From CALJDF01 sp038121105 (GTDB lineage: Bacteria; Pseudomonadota; Alphaproteobacteria; SHVP01), in NCBI GenBank assembly GCA_038121105.1, contig JAYONB010000008.1:114764-178763 (forward strand): a stretch of DNA of 64,000 bases. Direction: 5' to 3'. Position 1 is the stretch's first letter. The number at the start of each line of letters is the position of its first letter. Below, in pieces: positions 18,356-26,932 of the stretch. Both the position numbers and the translations under genes were made by a program. Under the pieces are notes generated by a model. That model saw only the letters and a program-made list of their open reading frames with translations. It had not been told where the DNA came from and ran no database searches.

Positions 18356-18460
18356 CGGGCAGGGCCGCCGCAAAGGCTCCGCCTATCTTGACATTGCCCG
18401 GACGCGCCCCGATTCTACGATCAAATTCAGATAACAATCGTCTCTCGGGAGGACGCTAGG

Positions 18461-19135
18461 ATGGAATCTTCGGATCTCACGCCGCGCGAGTATTACGCGC
18501 AAATCAAGGCCAATCCGAACCGCGCCAAATTCGGCTTCGGTCGCAAACCCATTCTGGTCAACATCGACCTGCAAAAAGCCTACACGGCGGTCGGTAAGTT
18601 CAAAACCGCCTACGAAACCCACCCCCAGCAGCTCGAATTCGTCAACAATCTTTCTGAGATCTGCCGTTCTAGAGGCGTTCCGGTGGTTTGGACCCATGTC
18701 GGCTATATGGAGTCCGGCGAAGATGCCGGCATCTGGGGGACCCGGACCGATACGCCGGATTCGCTGCAAAACATCAAGGTCGATGCCGAACGATTTGAAT
18801 TCGACGAGCGTCTGAAGATCGATCACAAGCGCGACGTGATCTACAACAAGCTGATGCCGTCGGCCTTCCACGAGACGTCGCTGCAGTCGCTGTGCGTTTG
18901 GCACCAAGTCGACACCGTCATTCTTACCGGCGGCTCGACATCGGGATGCGTGCGGGCGACCTGCGTCGATTCGCTGTCGCGCGGGTATCGCACCATCGTC
19001 ACCGAGGAATGCGTGGCCGATAAGCACGAAATTCCGCACTTCTCCAACCTGTGCGACATGCAGCTTAAGTACGCCGATATCGAGTCCTATGAGACCGTCA
19101 AGGCGTATCTTGAGGCCTACCAGCCCGCCAACTAA
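18461..19135 (+). CDS. cysteine hydrolase, isochorismatase/N-carbamoylsarcosine amidase family
   Basis: The 224-residue protein has the full catalytic triad of the family: D36 in NIDLQKAY, K130 in NKLMPSAF and C163 in TSGCVRATCVDSLSRGY. Members hydrolyse amides, often N-carbamoyl compounds, through a thioester. It begins after GGGAGGACG and is followed after 38 bases by two polysaccharide-deacetylase-fold genes. A joint role in opening a cyclic imide or ureide and removing the carbamoyl group is inferred from this grouping. Confidence 0.9.
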   Translation: MESSDLTPREYYAQIKANPNRAKFGFGRKPILVNIDLQKAYTAVGKFKTAYETHPQQLEFVNNLSEICRSRGVPVVWTHVGYMESGEDAGIWGTRTDTPDSLQNIKVDAERFEFDERLKIDHKRDVIYNKLMPSAFHETSLQSLCVWHQVDTVILTGGSTSGCVRATCVDSLSRGYRTIVTEECVADKHEIPHFSNLCDMQLKYADIESYETVKAYLEAYQPAN

Positions 19136-19173
19136 TCGCCTAGGCGCACCGCAAGACAACATTAGGAGGGCCT

Positions 19174-20100
19174 GTGAAAGCCGATCTCGGTCTTTACGAA
19201 TACCTACCCTGGAACGCACGCCCGTCGATCAAATGGCCCAATGGGGCCAAGGTCGCGTTTTGGGTCGCACCGAACATCGAATATTACGAAATTGATCCGC
19301 CGGTAAATCCGTTGCGCACGCCCTGGGGCAAACCGACCCCGGACGTCGTACCTTATTCCGAGCGGGACCACGGCAATCGCGTCGGCCACTGGCGCATGAT
19401 GGATGTCATGGATCGCTACAACGTCCGCGGTTCGATTTCGTTGTCGGTCGCCTTGCTGGACCATCATCCGGAAATCATCGAAGCGTGTAAGGAGCGCAAC
19501 TGGGAGTTCTTTTCCCACGGCATCTATAACACGCGCTACTCCTACGCGATGAACGAGGTGCAAGAGCAAGCGATCATCACCGATTCGATCGACAACGTGC
19601 AAAAGCACACCGGTCAGCGGATTGCAGGTTACCTCGCACCGGCGCTCACCCACACCGAGCGCACGATGGACCTGCTGGCCAAGAACGGCATTCTTTACAC
19701 CTGCGATCTGTTTATCGACGACCAGCCGTTCCCGGTGAACGTCAAAGAGGGTCGCTTCATCTCCATTCCCTATTCGCTCGAGATGAACGACATCATTGTC
19801 TACAACGGCAGCATGGTGCCGCCGCGGCGCTACGCCGACATGCTCAAGGCGAACTTCGACCGTCTACGGGCCGACGGTGCCAAGAACGGCACCGTGATGT
19901 GTATTCCGTTGCACGCCTACGCGGTCGGGCAAGGCCACCGCTTGGCGGCCTTCGAGGACGCCCTCAAATACATCACCGGCCACGACGATGTCTGGGTCGC
20001 GACCGGTCGCGAGATCGCCGAGTATTACTACGAGCACTACTACGACGAGTACGTACAGGCGATCAAAGACTTCAAGAAAAAGCATCCGGCGAGGAGCTAA
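19174..20100 (+). CDS. polysaccharide deacetylase family hydrolase (PuuE allantoinase/cyclic imidase-like), copy 1
   Basis: The 308-residue cytoplasmic protein (no signal peptide) starts at GTG 19174, 3 bases after TAGGAGGG. It has SERDHGNRVGHWRMMDVMD, SHGIYNTRY and LHAYAVGQGHR, the layout of PuuE-type members that act on C-N bonds rather than on sugars. A metal-bound TIM-barrel-like fold is expected. The next gene is a paralogue, and the two may form a hetero-oligomer. The substrate is not known. Confidence 0.82.
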   Translation: MKADLGLYEYLPWNARPSIKWPNGAKVAFWVAPNIEYYEIDPPVNPLRTPWGKPTPDVVPYSERDHGNRVGHWRMMDVMDRYNVRGSISLSVALLDHHPEIIEACKERNWEFFSHGIYNTRYSYAMNEVQEQAIITDSIDNVQKHTGQRIAGYLAPALTHTERTMDLLAKNGILYTCDLFIDDQPFPVNVKEGRFISIPYSLEMNDIIVYNGSMVPPRRYADMLKANFDRLRADGAKNGTVMCIPLHAYAVGQGHRLAAFEDALKYITGHDDVWVATGREIAEYYYEHYYDEYVQAIKDFKKKHPARS

Positions 20101-20104
20101 CGCT

Positions 20105-21070
20105 ATGGCACGCCCCCCTATCGAGCAAAAAGACGTCACCGGCGCCACCATTCCGGATAGCTACCTCGAATACGAACACCGTTCCTACGGGATGGACCAC
20201 GACCGCTACGATTGGTCGCTGCTCACCCGGCGCAAGCCCGTCAAATGGCCGAACAATGCGCGCGTGGCGCTTTGGGTCAATGTCGCGTTCGAGTTCTTTC
20301 CGTTGGACACCCCGGCTAAACCCTTCAAAGCGCTAGGCGGTATGGTCACGTCCTACCCCGACCTAAGGCACTTCTCGCTGCGCGACTACGGCAACCGGGT
20401 CGGTATCTTTCGCGTGATGGATGCCTTGGATGCCGCCGGAATTTCCAAAGTAACTGCGGCGTTCAACTCGAACGTCGCGCGGCGCTACCCCTACTTGGTG
20501 GATCAGGTTACCGACCGGGGCTGGGAGGTTATGGCCAACGGCGTCGATATGGCCAAGCTCCACTACACTGGCCTCGATGCCGAGCAGGAGAAGGCCCAGG
20601 TCAAAGAATCGCTATCCACATTGCGTGAGATGTCGGGTCAGCCCGTCAAAGGCTGGCTGTCGCCGGGCCGATCGGAATCCTGGGATACGCCGGACTACAT
20701 CGCGGCCGAAGGCGTCGAGTATTTCTGCGATTGGATCAACGACGACATGCCGTATCCGTTCCGCACCAAGTCCGGTGAAATCACGGCGATGCCGCACCAG
20801 CACTGGATCGACGACTCGATGGTGTGGCTGCATTACAAACACAAAGAGCAGGATTTCGTCGATCAGGTGAAGGACCAGTTCGACCTGATGTACGACGAGT
20901 CCGGTCGCGAAGGTGGCCGTATCATGGCCATCACTATCCACCCCTGGATGTCGGGCCAGCCGCATCGGATCAAGTATCTCGAAGAAGCGCTCAACTACGT
21001 CGGCAAACACGCCGATGTCTGGAACGCGACCGGGTACGAGATCATGCAGGAATGGAAAAAGCAGCAATAA
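20105..21070 (+). CDS. polysaccharide deacetylase family hydrolase (PuuE-like), copy 2
   Basis: The 321-residue product shares blocks with the preceding gene, such as KWPNNARVALWVNV, LRDYGNRVGIFRVMDALD and TIHPWMSGQPHRIKYLEEAL. Its start is ATG 20105, four bases after the previous stop, with GAGGAG upstream. A bidirectional terminator 23 bases after the stop closes the operon. In the first motif copy 1 has RDHGNRVG and this copy has RDYGNRVG, so the two active sites may differ. Confidence 0.82.
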   Translation: MARPPIEQKDVTGATIPDSYLEYEHRSYGMDHDRYDWSLLTRRKPVKWPNNARVALWVNVAFEFFPLDTPAKPFKALGGMVTSYPDLRHFSLRDYGNRVGIFRVMDALDAAGISKVTAAFNSNVARRYPYLVDQVTDRGWEVMANGVDMAKLHYTGLDAEQEKAQVKESLSTLREMSGQPVKGWLSPGRSESWDTPDYIAAEGVEYFCDWINDDMPYPFRTKSGEITAMPHQHWIDDSMVWLHYKHKEQDFVDQVKDQFDLMYDESGREGGRIMAITIHPWMSGQPHRIKYLEEALNYVGKHADVWNATGYEIMQEWKKQQ

Positions 21071-21092
21071 AGAGGGTGTCGACCCGACAAAA

Positions 21093-21120
21093 AAAAGGGG
21101 CGCCTATTGGCGCCCCTTTT
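21093..21120. terminator. bidirectional terminator between convergent genes
   Basis: GGGGCGCC and GGCGCCCC form a perfect 8-bp stem with a TATT loop, flanked by A and T runs on both sides. It can stop transcription of the imidase operon from the left and of the methyltransferase gene from the right. Confidence 0.85.
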
Positions 21121-21141
21121 GCTTTCGTTCGCACTGACGGC

Positions 21142-22302
21142 TTATTTGGTCGCCGCGTAGATGAACCATTGGCCCGGGCCGGGGCTATAGTTGTCGTCGT
21201 CGGTCGGCCGGATTTGATCGGCGAACGTCTGCACGATGTTCTTCTTTCTGAAGCCCGCGCGCAGCGCCACGTCTTCAAGGTCCATATCGTGCATCCGGCC
21301 CCAGAACGGTTCGTTGTTGTTGTGGGTATCCCAGTCCTTCATCAGTTCTTCAAAGGGGTCGTCCAACATCTTGAACGGCGGTTGCTCGACATGGAGCATC
21401 AACCCGCCCGGCTTCAACAGCCTGTAGTTTTCGGCAACCACGTTGTAGACCGCTTTATTGGAGGTCTCATGCAGGAACATGGTGGATAACACCATGTCGA
21501 AGGACTCGTCTTCGTATTTCGTATGTTCGGCGTTCTGCTGCGAGAACGTCACGTCGAAACCGAGGCTCTCGGCCCGACGGTGGCCGTAACGTAGGCAAGG
21601 CCCGCCGATGTCGATTCCGATCACTTCGGCGTCCGGCCAAGCATCCTTGTAGGGCAGGGTATTGCTGCCGACCGTGCAGCCCTGATCGAGAATCCGCTTC
21701 GGCTTAATGTGCGGATAGTGTTCTTTGATCCAGGCGGCGACGGCATAACCTGCGCCATTGTTGTACTTGCCCAGCATCCCGTAGGTCGACAGGTACAAAC
21801 CCCCGGCATCGTACATCGCACCTGCGGCCACATCGTCGTCGGTGAACTCGGTGAAGAAGCTGCCGGGCATCCAGTGCATGTCGAAGGGCTTGTGATAGCG
21901 CGGCACTTCGAAGTTTGGATCGATCTCCACCGACCCCTTATCGGTCTTCCGCGGCTTGGCCCGCTCGATCAACTCGTCCAGCTGGCGTTCGACGATCTTG
22001 CGGCGTTCGTTGTAGCCGTTTTCTTGGGCGTAGAGGCGGAGCATGCTCCATAGACGAAAATACTCTTCGCCGAGCATCGCTTTCCGTACTTCGTGGCGAT
22101 CCTTTGGCTTGCGGCCATGTTCTTTCTCGAAAGCCGGCTCGACCTTCTGGTCATAGAGTTTGCGATGGCCGGGCCAAATTTCCGACCCAACATGTTTGAA
22201 CAGGTTGATCGTGAAATCGAGGCGGGCGGCCTCGTCATGGTTGGTATCGACGACCATCTCGTGCTTGCCGAAGTTACGCCACGTGACTCGCTCTTGTTCC
22301 AT
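21142..22302 (-). CDS. class I SAM-dependent methyltransferase, paralogue 1 of 3
   Basis: The 386-residue protein has an N-terminal helical region of about 190 residues. A Rossmann methyltransferase domain follows, with motif I ILDQGCTVGSNT, then EVIGIDIGGPCLRYGH and LLKPGGLML. AGGAGC lies 7 bases before the chosen ATG; an upstream in-frame ATG at 22353 lacks this. Two further genes in this window (29981 and 39130) share the same unusual N-terminal part, including NHDEAAR-type and VEPAFE segments. The methyl acceptor is unknown. Confidence 0.88.
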   Translation of the reverse strand: MEQERVTWRNFGKHEMVVDTNHDEAARLDFTINLFKHVGSEIWPGHRKLYDQKVEPAFEKEHGRKPKDRHEVRKAMLGEEYFRLWSMLRLYAQENGYNERRKIVERQLDELIERAKPRKTDKGSVEIDPNFEVPRYHKPFDMHWMPGSFFTEFTDDDVAAGAMYDAGGLYLSTYGMLGKYNNGAGYAVAAWIKEHYPHIKPKRILDQGCTVGSNTLPYKDAWPDAEVIGIDIGGPCLRYGHRRAESLGFDVTFSQQNAEHTKYEDESFDMVLSTMFLHETSNKAVYNVVAENYRLLKPGGLMLHVEQPPFKMLDDPFEELMKDWDTHNNNEPFWGRMHDMDLEDVALRAGFRKKNIVQTFADQIRPTDDDNYSPGPGQWFIYAATK

Positions 22303-22433
22303 CTTGTCGCTCCTGCGCCGCTGGGCTGCTGAATTCAGGACAATATACCACATCGCCGCCGCCGTGCCGGGCTCGCCGTCGCCGCGTACGGATGGCGAAC
22401 ATCTTTTCCGGCCGGACTTCCTAAGGCTTTGAC

Positions 22434-23627
22434 TTAGATCAGTTTTTTTGTTTGCGCCGGGGTGATGCCGGTGCTTGCCAGCGCCTCGATTTCGCTGTCA
22501 TCAAACCCGAATTCGCGCAGCACCTCGGCGGTGTGGGCGCCGAAGGCGGGCGGTTCGCTGTGGGCGCCCGCAGGGGTGCGGCCGAATTTGATCGGTGGTC
22601 CGATGGTCCGGATGCGTCCGGCATCGACGACCATGCCGCGGTGGGCGGCATGCGCGTGGTTCATTGCATCGGGTACCGACAGCACCGCGCCGGCCGGAAT
22701 CCCGATACTCATGAGGCGCTTGGCCAAGGTCTCACCGTCTTTATCGGCCAAGAGAACCTCCAAGGCGGCGCGTAGTTCGTCCTGATGGCTCAGCCGATCG
22801 GCATTCGTGGCGAAGCGGGGGTCGTCGGCGATCTCGGGCTGGTTCAACTCGTCGCACAGTCGGCGGAACTGCCGGTCGTTGCCGACTGCCAGAAACAACT
22901 GATGGCCGGCCGTAGGAAATAAATCATACGGCGCGATGTTGGGGCTCCGGTTGCCCATCATCTTGGGCGGCCGGTCGGTCATGAACCAGTTGTGCGGGTA
23001 GGGCAACAGGATCGAAAGCGCCGCATCGTACAGCGTGACCTCCAAGAATTGCCCCAACCCCGAGCGATGTCGTTCCTCGACGGCCATCAAAATGCCGATC
23101 GCGGTGTTCAGTCCGGTCACCATGTCGACGATCGACACGCCAACCCGTACCGGACCGGTTTCGGGATCGCCGTTGACGCTCAACAGGCCGGACCATGCCT
23201 GCACCGCACCGTCATAGCCCGGCATGCCGCCTAGCGGTCCGCCGCTACCGAAACCGGTGATGCGGGCATGCACGAGTTGGGGAAAGCGGTCCTGCAAAGC
23301 CTCGGGGCCGATGCCCCACCGCTCCATGGTGCCGACCTTGAAGTTCTCGATCACGACGTCCGCGGTTTCCAGCATCCGCATCAGGACCGACCGGCCTTCG
23401 TCCTTCGACAGGTCCAAGGCGATGCTGCGCTTGTTGCGATTCAAACTGGCGAAATAGCCGCTCAACCCATGTTCGAACGGCGGCCCCCATTCGCGGGTCT
23501 CGTCGCCTTGCGGCGGTTCGACTTTGATCACGTCGGCGCCGTGGTCGGCCAGCATTTGGGTGCAATAGGGCCCGCCCAACACCCGCGATAGATCGATGAC
23601 CTTCATGCCTTCAAGTGCCCGTGTCAT
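22434..23627 (-). CDS. CaiB/BaiF family (class III) CoA-transferase
   Basis: The 397-residue protein opens LEGMKVIDLSRVLGGPYCTQMLADHGADVIKVE, split here as the usual class III start. It keeps the catalytic aspartate D168 in VGVSIVDMVTG. The family moves CoA between an acyl-CoA donor and a free acid through an aspartyl-CoA anhydride. The ATG overlaps the stop of the upstream CoA-transferase beta-subunit gene by ATGA, so the three genes form a tightly coupled operon. Confidence 0.92.
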   Translation of the reverse strand: MTRALEGMKVIDLSRVLGGPYCTQMLADHGADVIKVEPPQGDETREWGPPFEHGLSGYFASLNRNKRSIALDLSKDEGRSVLMRMLETADVVIENFKVGTMERWGIGPEALQDRFPQLVHARITGFGSGGPLGGMPGYDGAVQAWSGLLSVNGDPETGPVRVGVSIVDMVTGLNTAIGILMAVEERHRSGLGQFLEVTLYDAALSILLPYPHNWFMTDRPPKMMGNRSPNIAPYDLFPTAGHQLFLAVGNDRQFRRLCDELNQPEIADDPRFATNADRLSHQDELRAALEVLLADKDGETLAKRLMSIGIPAGAVLSVPDAMNHAHAAHRGMVVDAGRIRTIGPPIKFGRTPAGAHSEPPAFGAHTAEVLREFGFDDSEIEALASTGITPAQTKKLI

Positions 23628-24358
23628 GCCGCCACTCCCAATGTTTCACGCGCGAACGTCGGATAGGTCGCGGCAATCTCGGCGCCAACCTCGCCGCGGA
23701 TCATCTCCAGCGTCTCGGCATTCGGTGGTTTGGTTTCTCTCAAGTCGGCAGCGACGTCGAAGTCGAACCCTGTGGTGTCTTCGATGTCGTCCGCCGATTC
23801 ACCCGGATGTAACGTCTCCAGCGTGAACCGGCCGATCGACCGGTCGAACGAAAACACGCCCTTGCCGGTAACCAAGGCGTGCGGTCCGCCGCGTCGCCAC
23901 ACTTCCGGCGGGCTGGTGCCGGCGGCGCTGATGAAGTCGACTTTCGGGACCAACACACGGGCGTTGTGGTCCGGTCGAAACAAGATGACGCGCGGGATCA
24001 TGTAGTACAGAAACGCGGAGCCGTAGGAGCCGCCGAACCGTACCTTGGATTGCGGATAGTCGCCGATCCCCACGAGGTTGATGTTGCCCGATCCGTCGAT
24101 CTGCGCGCCCGAGAAAAAGAACGCATCGATCCGTCCCTGGGCCGCGCAGTCGAACAGTTCTTTGCCCCCGTCCGACCAAAACGTGTTGCTGGGATCGCCC
24201 AGAATGGAGACCCGGGTCGTGCCGCCCGACAACCGTCGGGTCAGCAGCGCGGCCGACGCTGGGATCGGCGATGACACGCCCACCGCAATGTGCCGCGTGC
24301 CCCGTAGCAAACGCGCCATTGCCGCGATCAGCAGCTCTTCTTTTTTGATTGCCGTCAC
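23624..24358 (-). CDS. class I CoA-transferase family beta subunit, IpdB-like, lacking the catalytic Glu
   Basis: The 244-residue product starts at GTG 24358, overlapping the alpha-subunit stop by GTGA. Its C-terminal half follows the IpdB pattern, with KVDFISAAG, GVFSFD, and TLHPGESADDIEDTTGF. Where class I CoA-transferases carry the catalytic Glu (E-x-G), this protein reads SILGDPSN, with G54 in the Glu position. IpdAB of mycobacteria also lacks that Glu and opens a cyclic ketone-CoA ring by hydrolysis. A similar hydrolase role here is inferred. Confidence 0.85.
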   Translation of the reverse strand: MTAIKKEELLIAAMARLLRGTRHIAVGVSSPIPASAALLTRRLSGGTTRVSILGDPSNTFWSDGGKELFDCAAQGRIDAFFFSGAQIDGSGNINLVGIGDYPQSKVRFGGSYGSAFLYYMIPRVILFRPDHNARVLVPKVDFISAAGTSPPEVWRRGGPHALVTGKGVFSFDRSIGRFTLETLHPGESADDIEDTTGFDFDVAADLRETKPPNAETLEMIRGEVGAEIAATYPTFARETLGVAA

Positions 24359-25176
24359 GCGACCTCGGCGTGCCGCAAGGTTTGATCGAGATAGGCGGCG
24401 AAACCCGCATCGTCGCGCGACGCTTTCGCATAGGCGCGCAGGTCTTCGGCGTCTTCGCCGTAATGACCGGGGAAACCTAGGGGTTTGCACCCCTCGGCGG
24501 CTTCGGCAACCGCCGTCACGTAGAACGACGACAAGGTGCCGGCCGCCAAGGCGGGGTCGTCGTAGAGATTGCCCTCATAGCGCCGTTCGACCGTGACGAG
24601 CGTCGTCGTCGCGGCATGCGCCATCGTGACCAAATCGCGCTCGCGGCCGATCCACACGTTGCCGGCGTCGTCGGCCATCGGACAATGGAACAGCGCGACA
24701 TCCGGGGCGATGGCGGGGATCGCCACGATCGGGTCGCTCGCGCCGTCGACCAACGGGTTGTCGATCACGCGCCAGTCGGGCCGGAAGCGTACGATGTCCG
24801 ACCCCAAGATGCCGCGCAGCGGCAGGAAGGGCGCGCCCTTTTCGGTCGCTTGCAGCCCGGCGTGGATTGCGGGGCAGGTCGCTTCTTTCAGGGTGATGAC
24901 ACCCCGCTGCACGGCATCCGCAAAGCGGCCCGCGGCACCGTATTCGCCCAACGACACGCCCGATGTTTCCAGTTCGGACACGCACCCTGCGCCGATCAAC
25001 AAATCGGTTTGCATCCCCCCGGTCGGCACGTTGATCAACTGCAGCGCGCGCACCGGTCGGCGTACCAGCGCGCGGGTCGCCGCCATCGAAACCCCACAGC
25101 CGTCGCGGATCACGGCCAGCGCCGCGCCGTCGGGGATCTGTGCGGCCAGTTCGTCGACCGAGGTCCAGTTTGTCAT
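24355..25176 (-). CDS. class I CoA-transferase family alpha subunit, IpdA-like
   Basis: The 273-residue subunit has the class I alpha-subunit layout, including HAGLQATEKGAPFLPLRGILGSD in two adjoining blocks and ALFHCPMADDAGNVWIG. This resembles mycobacterial IpdA. It is the first gene of a three-gene operon with 4-base overlaps (alpha, beta, CaiB). The complex probably acts on a CoA ester in ring or side-chain degradation; the substrate is unknown. Confidence 0.87.
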   Translation of the reverse strand: MTNWTSVDELAAQIPDGAALAVIRDGCGVSMAATRALVRRPVRALQLINVPTGGMQTDLLIGAGCVSELETSGVSLGEYGAAGRFADAVQRGVITLKEATCPAIHAGLQATEKGAPFLPLRGILGSDIVRFRPDWRVIDNPLVDGASDPIVAIPAIAPDVALFHCPMADDAGNVWIGRERDLVTMAHAATTTLVTVERRYEGNLYDDPALAAGTLSSFYVTAVAEAAEGCKPLGFPGHYGEDAEDLRAYAKASRDDAGFAAYLDQTLRHAEVA

Positions 25177-25190
25177 CCCTAAATCATAGC

Positions 25191-25664
25191 CTAATCGCGG
25201 CTGGCCAGCGTGTGCCGTTGCGCAATCCGTTGCGTCGCGATGGTCGACAAGATGACGGCACTGCCGAACAGGATAATCCCCAGACCAATATCCGCCCGGG
25301 TCACCAAACTGCCTTCAAGGAACAAAATGGTCAGCGCGACCACGAGTACATCCAGCATCGACCACCGCGAGATCCGCTCGAACAGTTTCACCAGCCGTGG
25401 CGCCCAGCCGTGGGTCAATCCCAATGCCCACACCAAGAGCGCAGTGCCGATCTTCAGCGCCGGTAGCAGGACGGTGAAGATGCCGACGATAGCGAACAGG
25501 AAATAGTCCCCACTACGAAAGAACGCGACGATCCCGTCGAGCAGCGAAAACTCGCGCTCGAACACCAACATGCTGCGCACCGAAATCACCGGCATCCACA
25601 GGCCGACTAAGAACAAAGGGGCCGCCGTCAACAACAACAGGCCGGCAATCCAATCTCGATTCAT
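25191..25664 (-). CDS. paraquat-inducible protein A (PqiA) family membrane protein
   Basis: The 157-residue protein has about four membrane helices and the family segment ISRWSMLDVLVVALTIL. PqiA proteins are inner-membrane partners of MCE-type lipid transport. Here the gene stands alone, 16 kb from the MCE operon at 6-9.7 kb. It lies 14 bases upstream of the CoA-transferase operon on the same strand and may be co-transcribed with it. Confidence 0.88.
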   Translation of the reverse strand: MNRDWIAGLLLLTAAPLFLVGLWMPVISVRSMLVFEREFSLLDGIVAFFRSGDYFLFAIVGIFTVLLPALKIGTALLVWALGLTHGWAPRLVKLFERISRWSMLDVLVVALTILFLEGSLVTRADIGLGIILFGSAVILSTIATQRIAQRHTLASRD

Positions 25665-25970
25665 AGGGCGCAGCTTAGTGGCATTTTCAGACCAAACGCC
25701 AATCCAACACCGACACGCCGGCGTTCGTCGGATCCCCTCGGTCCGGTGTCGTCATGCGGCTGGCAGCGATCGCTTCCCAGAACTTCCTCTCGTGGCGCCC
25801 TACACGCATCGATTGACGACATTGAAGCCTTAGTCATCGCGTTGGGCGGCAATCGCCTCTGTTGTGAGCGGCCGTTGCAATCCTTGGTATATTGTTTGGA
25901 ATCAAAGATTTATTCGCCACAAATGCCGACAATACAGGCATACTTCGCGTGCGGTACAGAGTAGACAAGA
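25665..25970. other. intergenic region between divergent pqiA-like and secreted-protein genes
   Basis: These 306 bases hold no convincing gene. The part next to the secreted-protein gene (about 25880-25970) is clearly more AT-rich than its surroundings and includes TATATT at 25888-25893, which could be a -10 element. No matching -35 at normal spacing was found. Promoters for both flanking genes should lie here. Confidence 0.5.
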
Positions 25971-26504
25971 ATGAGCAGAAGCAATCTGCAAAGAACACTC
26001 GCGGGAATTGCAGCCGCCGGCGTGTTGGCGGGCGGCACGGCGGCTATCGCGGCCACCTCCGGTCAGCTGACCCTAACCGGGACGGTGCAGCAAATCCTGG
26101 CGATCACGGTGACCCCGACAGCATCGGCGTCGGGTCTCGACCTCACCGGATCGTTGACCCAGCTTAAGGTCGCGACGGTTGTGGCCGAAGCGAATAACCC
26201 ATCGGGGTATTCGGTCACAATCAGTTCGTTGAACCAAGGGGCCAACGATTGCGGCGCGGCGAACGGGCCGTGTTTCCACAGCCCGACGGCCACCACGAAC
26301 GACGATCTGTCGTTCAGTCTGCTGCGCGATGCGGTGGCGGTTTCGTTTTCCGGCGCGACCGGGACGTTTATTTCCAGCGGCGCGCGGTCGGCCGTGGGTG
26401 GCGATAGCTACGACGCGAACATCACCTACGACGGCACCTCGGCGAACCTCGATCAGGCGACCGATTACACCGAGACGCTGACTTTCACGATTTCCGAATC
26501 CTAG
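25971..26504 (+). CDS. secreted beta-rich protein of unknown function
   Basis: The 177-residue protein has a signal peptide cut near AIA-ATS (residue 28). The mature part is rich in T, S, V and G, with alternating patterns such as LTLTGTVQQILAITVTP, and ends DYTETLTFTISES. This suggests a single beta-sandwich like those in fimbrial, WxL-like or spore-coat-U-like surface proteins. Two cysteines (NDCGAANGPCF) may form a disulfide. A strong terminator follows, so it is a single-gene unit. The family is not recognised with certainty. Confidence 0.65.
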   Translation: MSRSNLQRTLAGIAAAGVLAGGTAAIAATSGQLTLTGTVQQILAITVTPTASASGLDLTGSLTQLKVATVVAEANNPSGYSVTISSLNQGANDCGAANGPCFHSPTATTNDDLSFSLLRDAVAVSFSGATGTFISSGARSAVGGDSYDANITYDGTSANLDQATDYTETLTFTISES

Positions 26505-26523
26505 TCGGTCGGAACTTGAACCG

Positions 26524-26556
26524 AAAAAGGCCCCGCTTCGGCGGGGCCTTTTTTTT
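26524..26556 (+). terminator. rho-independent terminator after the secreted-protein gene
   Basis: GGCCCCGC and GCGGGGCC form a perfect 8-bp stem with a TTCG loop, followed by eight T and preceded by five A. It lies 20 bases after the stop codon. Confidence 0.88.
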
Positions 26557-26604
26557 GCGCTGTCCACAGCCTGACTTCGTCGAACGTCCGGGGTCACGGA
26601 TCAA

Positions 26605-26922
26605 CTAGTTGCTGAACTTCTCGCCGCGGTCGGGGCCGAACAGGCAATCGCATTCGCTTTCAAACGCAACCACCGCCAACACAGCCACGCCGACCGCGAT
26701 GACGATATTGCGTCGGTTGGTGGACGTCTGCTTGTCGTAAAACGCCACGCATTCCCCGTAGATCGCGCTGTCCTCGCGATAGCCTTGGCTCGCGCATTTC
26801 TGGGCGCTGGTCGCACGTTCCTGACCCAACCCGAACGGTGTAAACGCGATGCCCGTCCCGTTCGCGCACGCGGTCACGAACAGGCACAGCGCCACCACCG
26901 CCGCAATCCGAGAGCCCCGCAT
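26605..26922 (-). CDS. small predicted lipoprotein of unknown function
   Basis: The 105-residue protein has a lipobox at LFVTAC with C19 as the likely lipidated residue, several more cysteines (AQKCASQGY, YGECVAFY, ECDCLF) and a hydrophobic segment NIVIAVGVAVLAVVAF near residues 72-87. It starts 10 bases after the stop of the isocitrate lyase family gene on the same strand, so it is probably in that operon. No function is assigned. Confidence 0.7.
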   Translation of the reverse strand: MRGSRIAAVVALCLFVTACANGTGIAFTPFGLGQERATSAQKCASQGYREDSAIYGECVAFYDKQTSTNRRNIVIAVGVAVLAVVAFESECDCLFGPDRGEKFSN

Positions 26923-26932
26923 GAAGGTCGGC

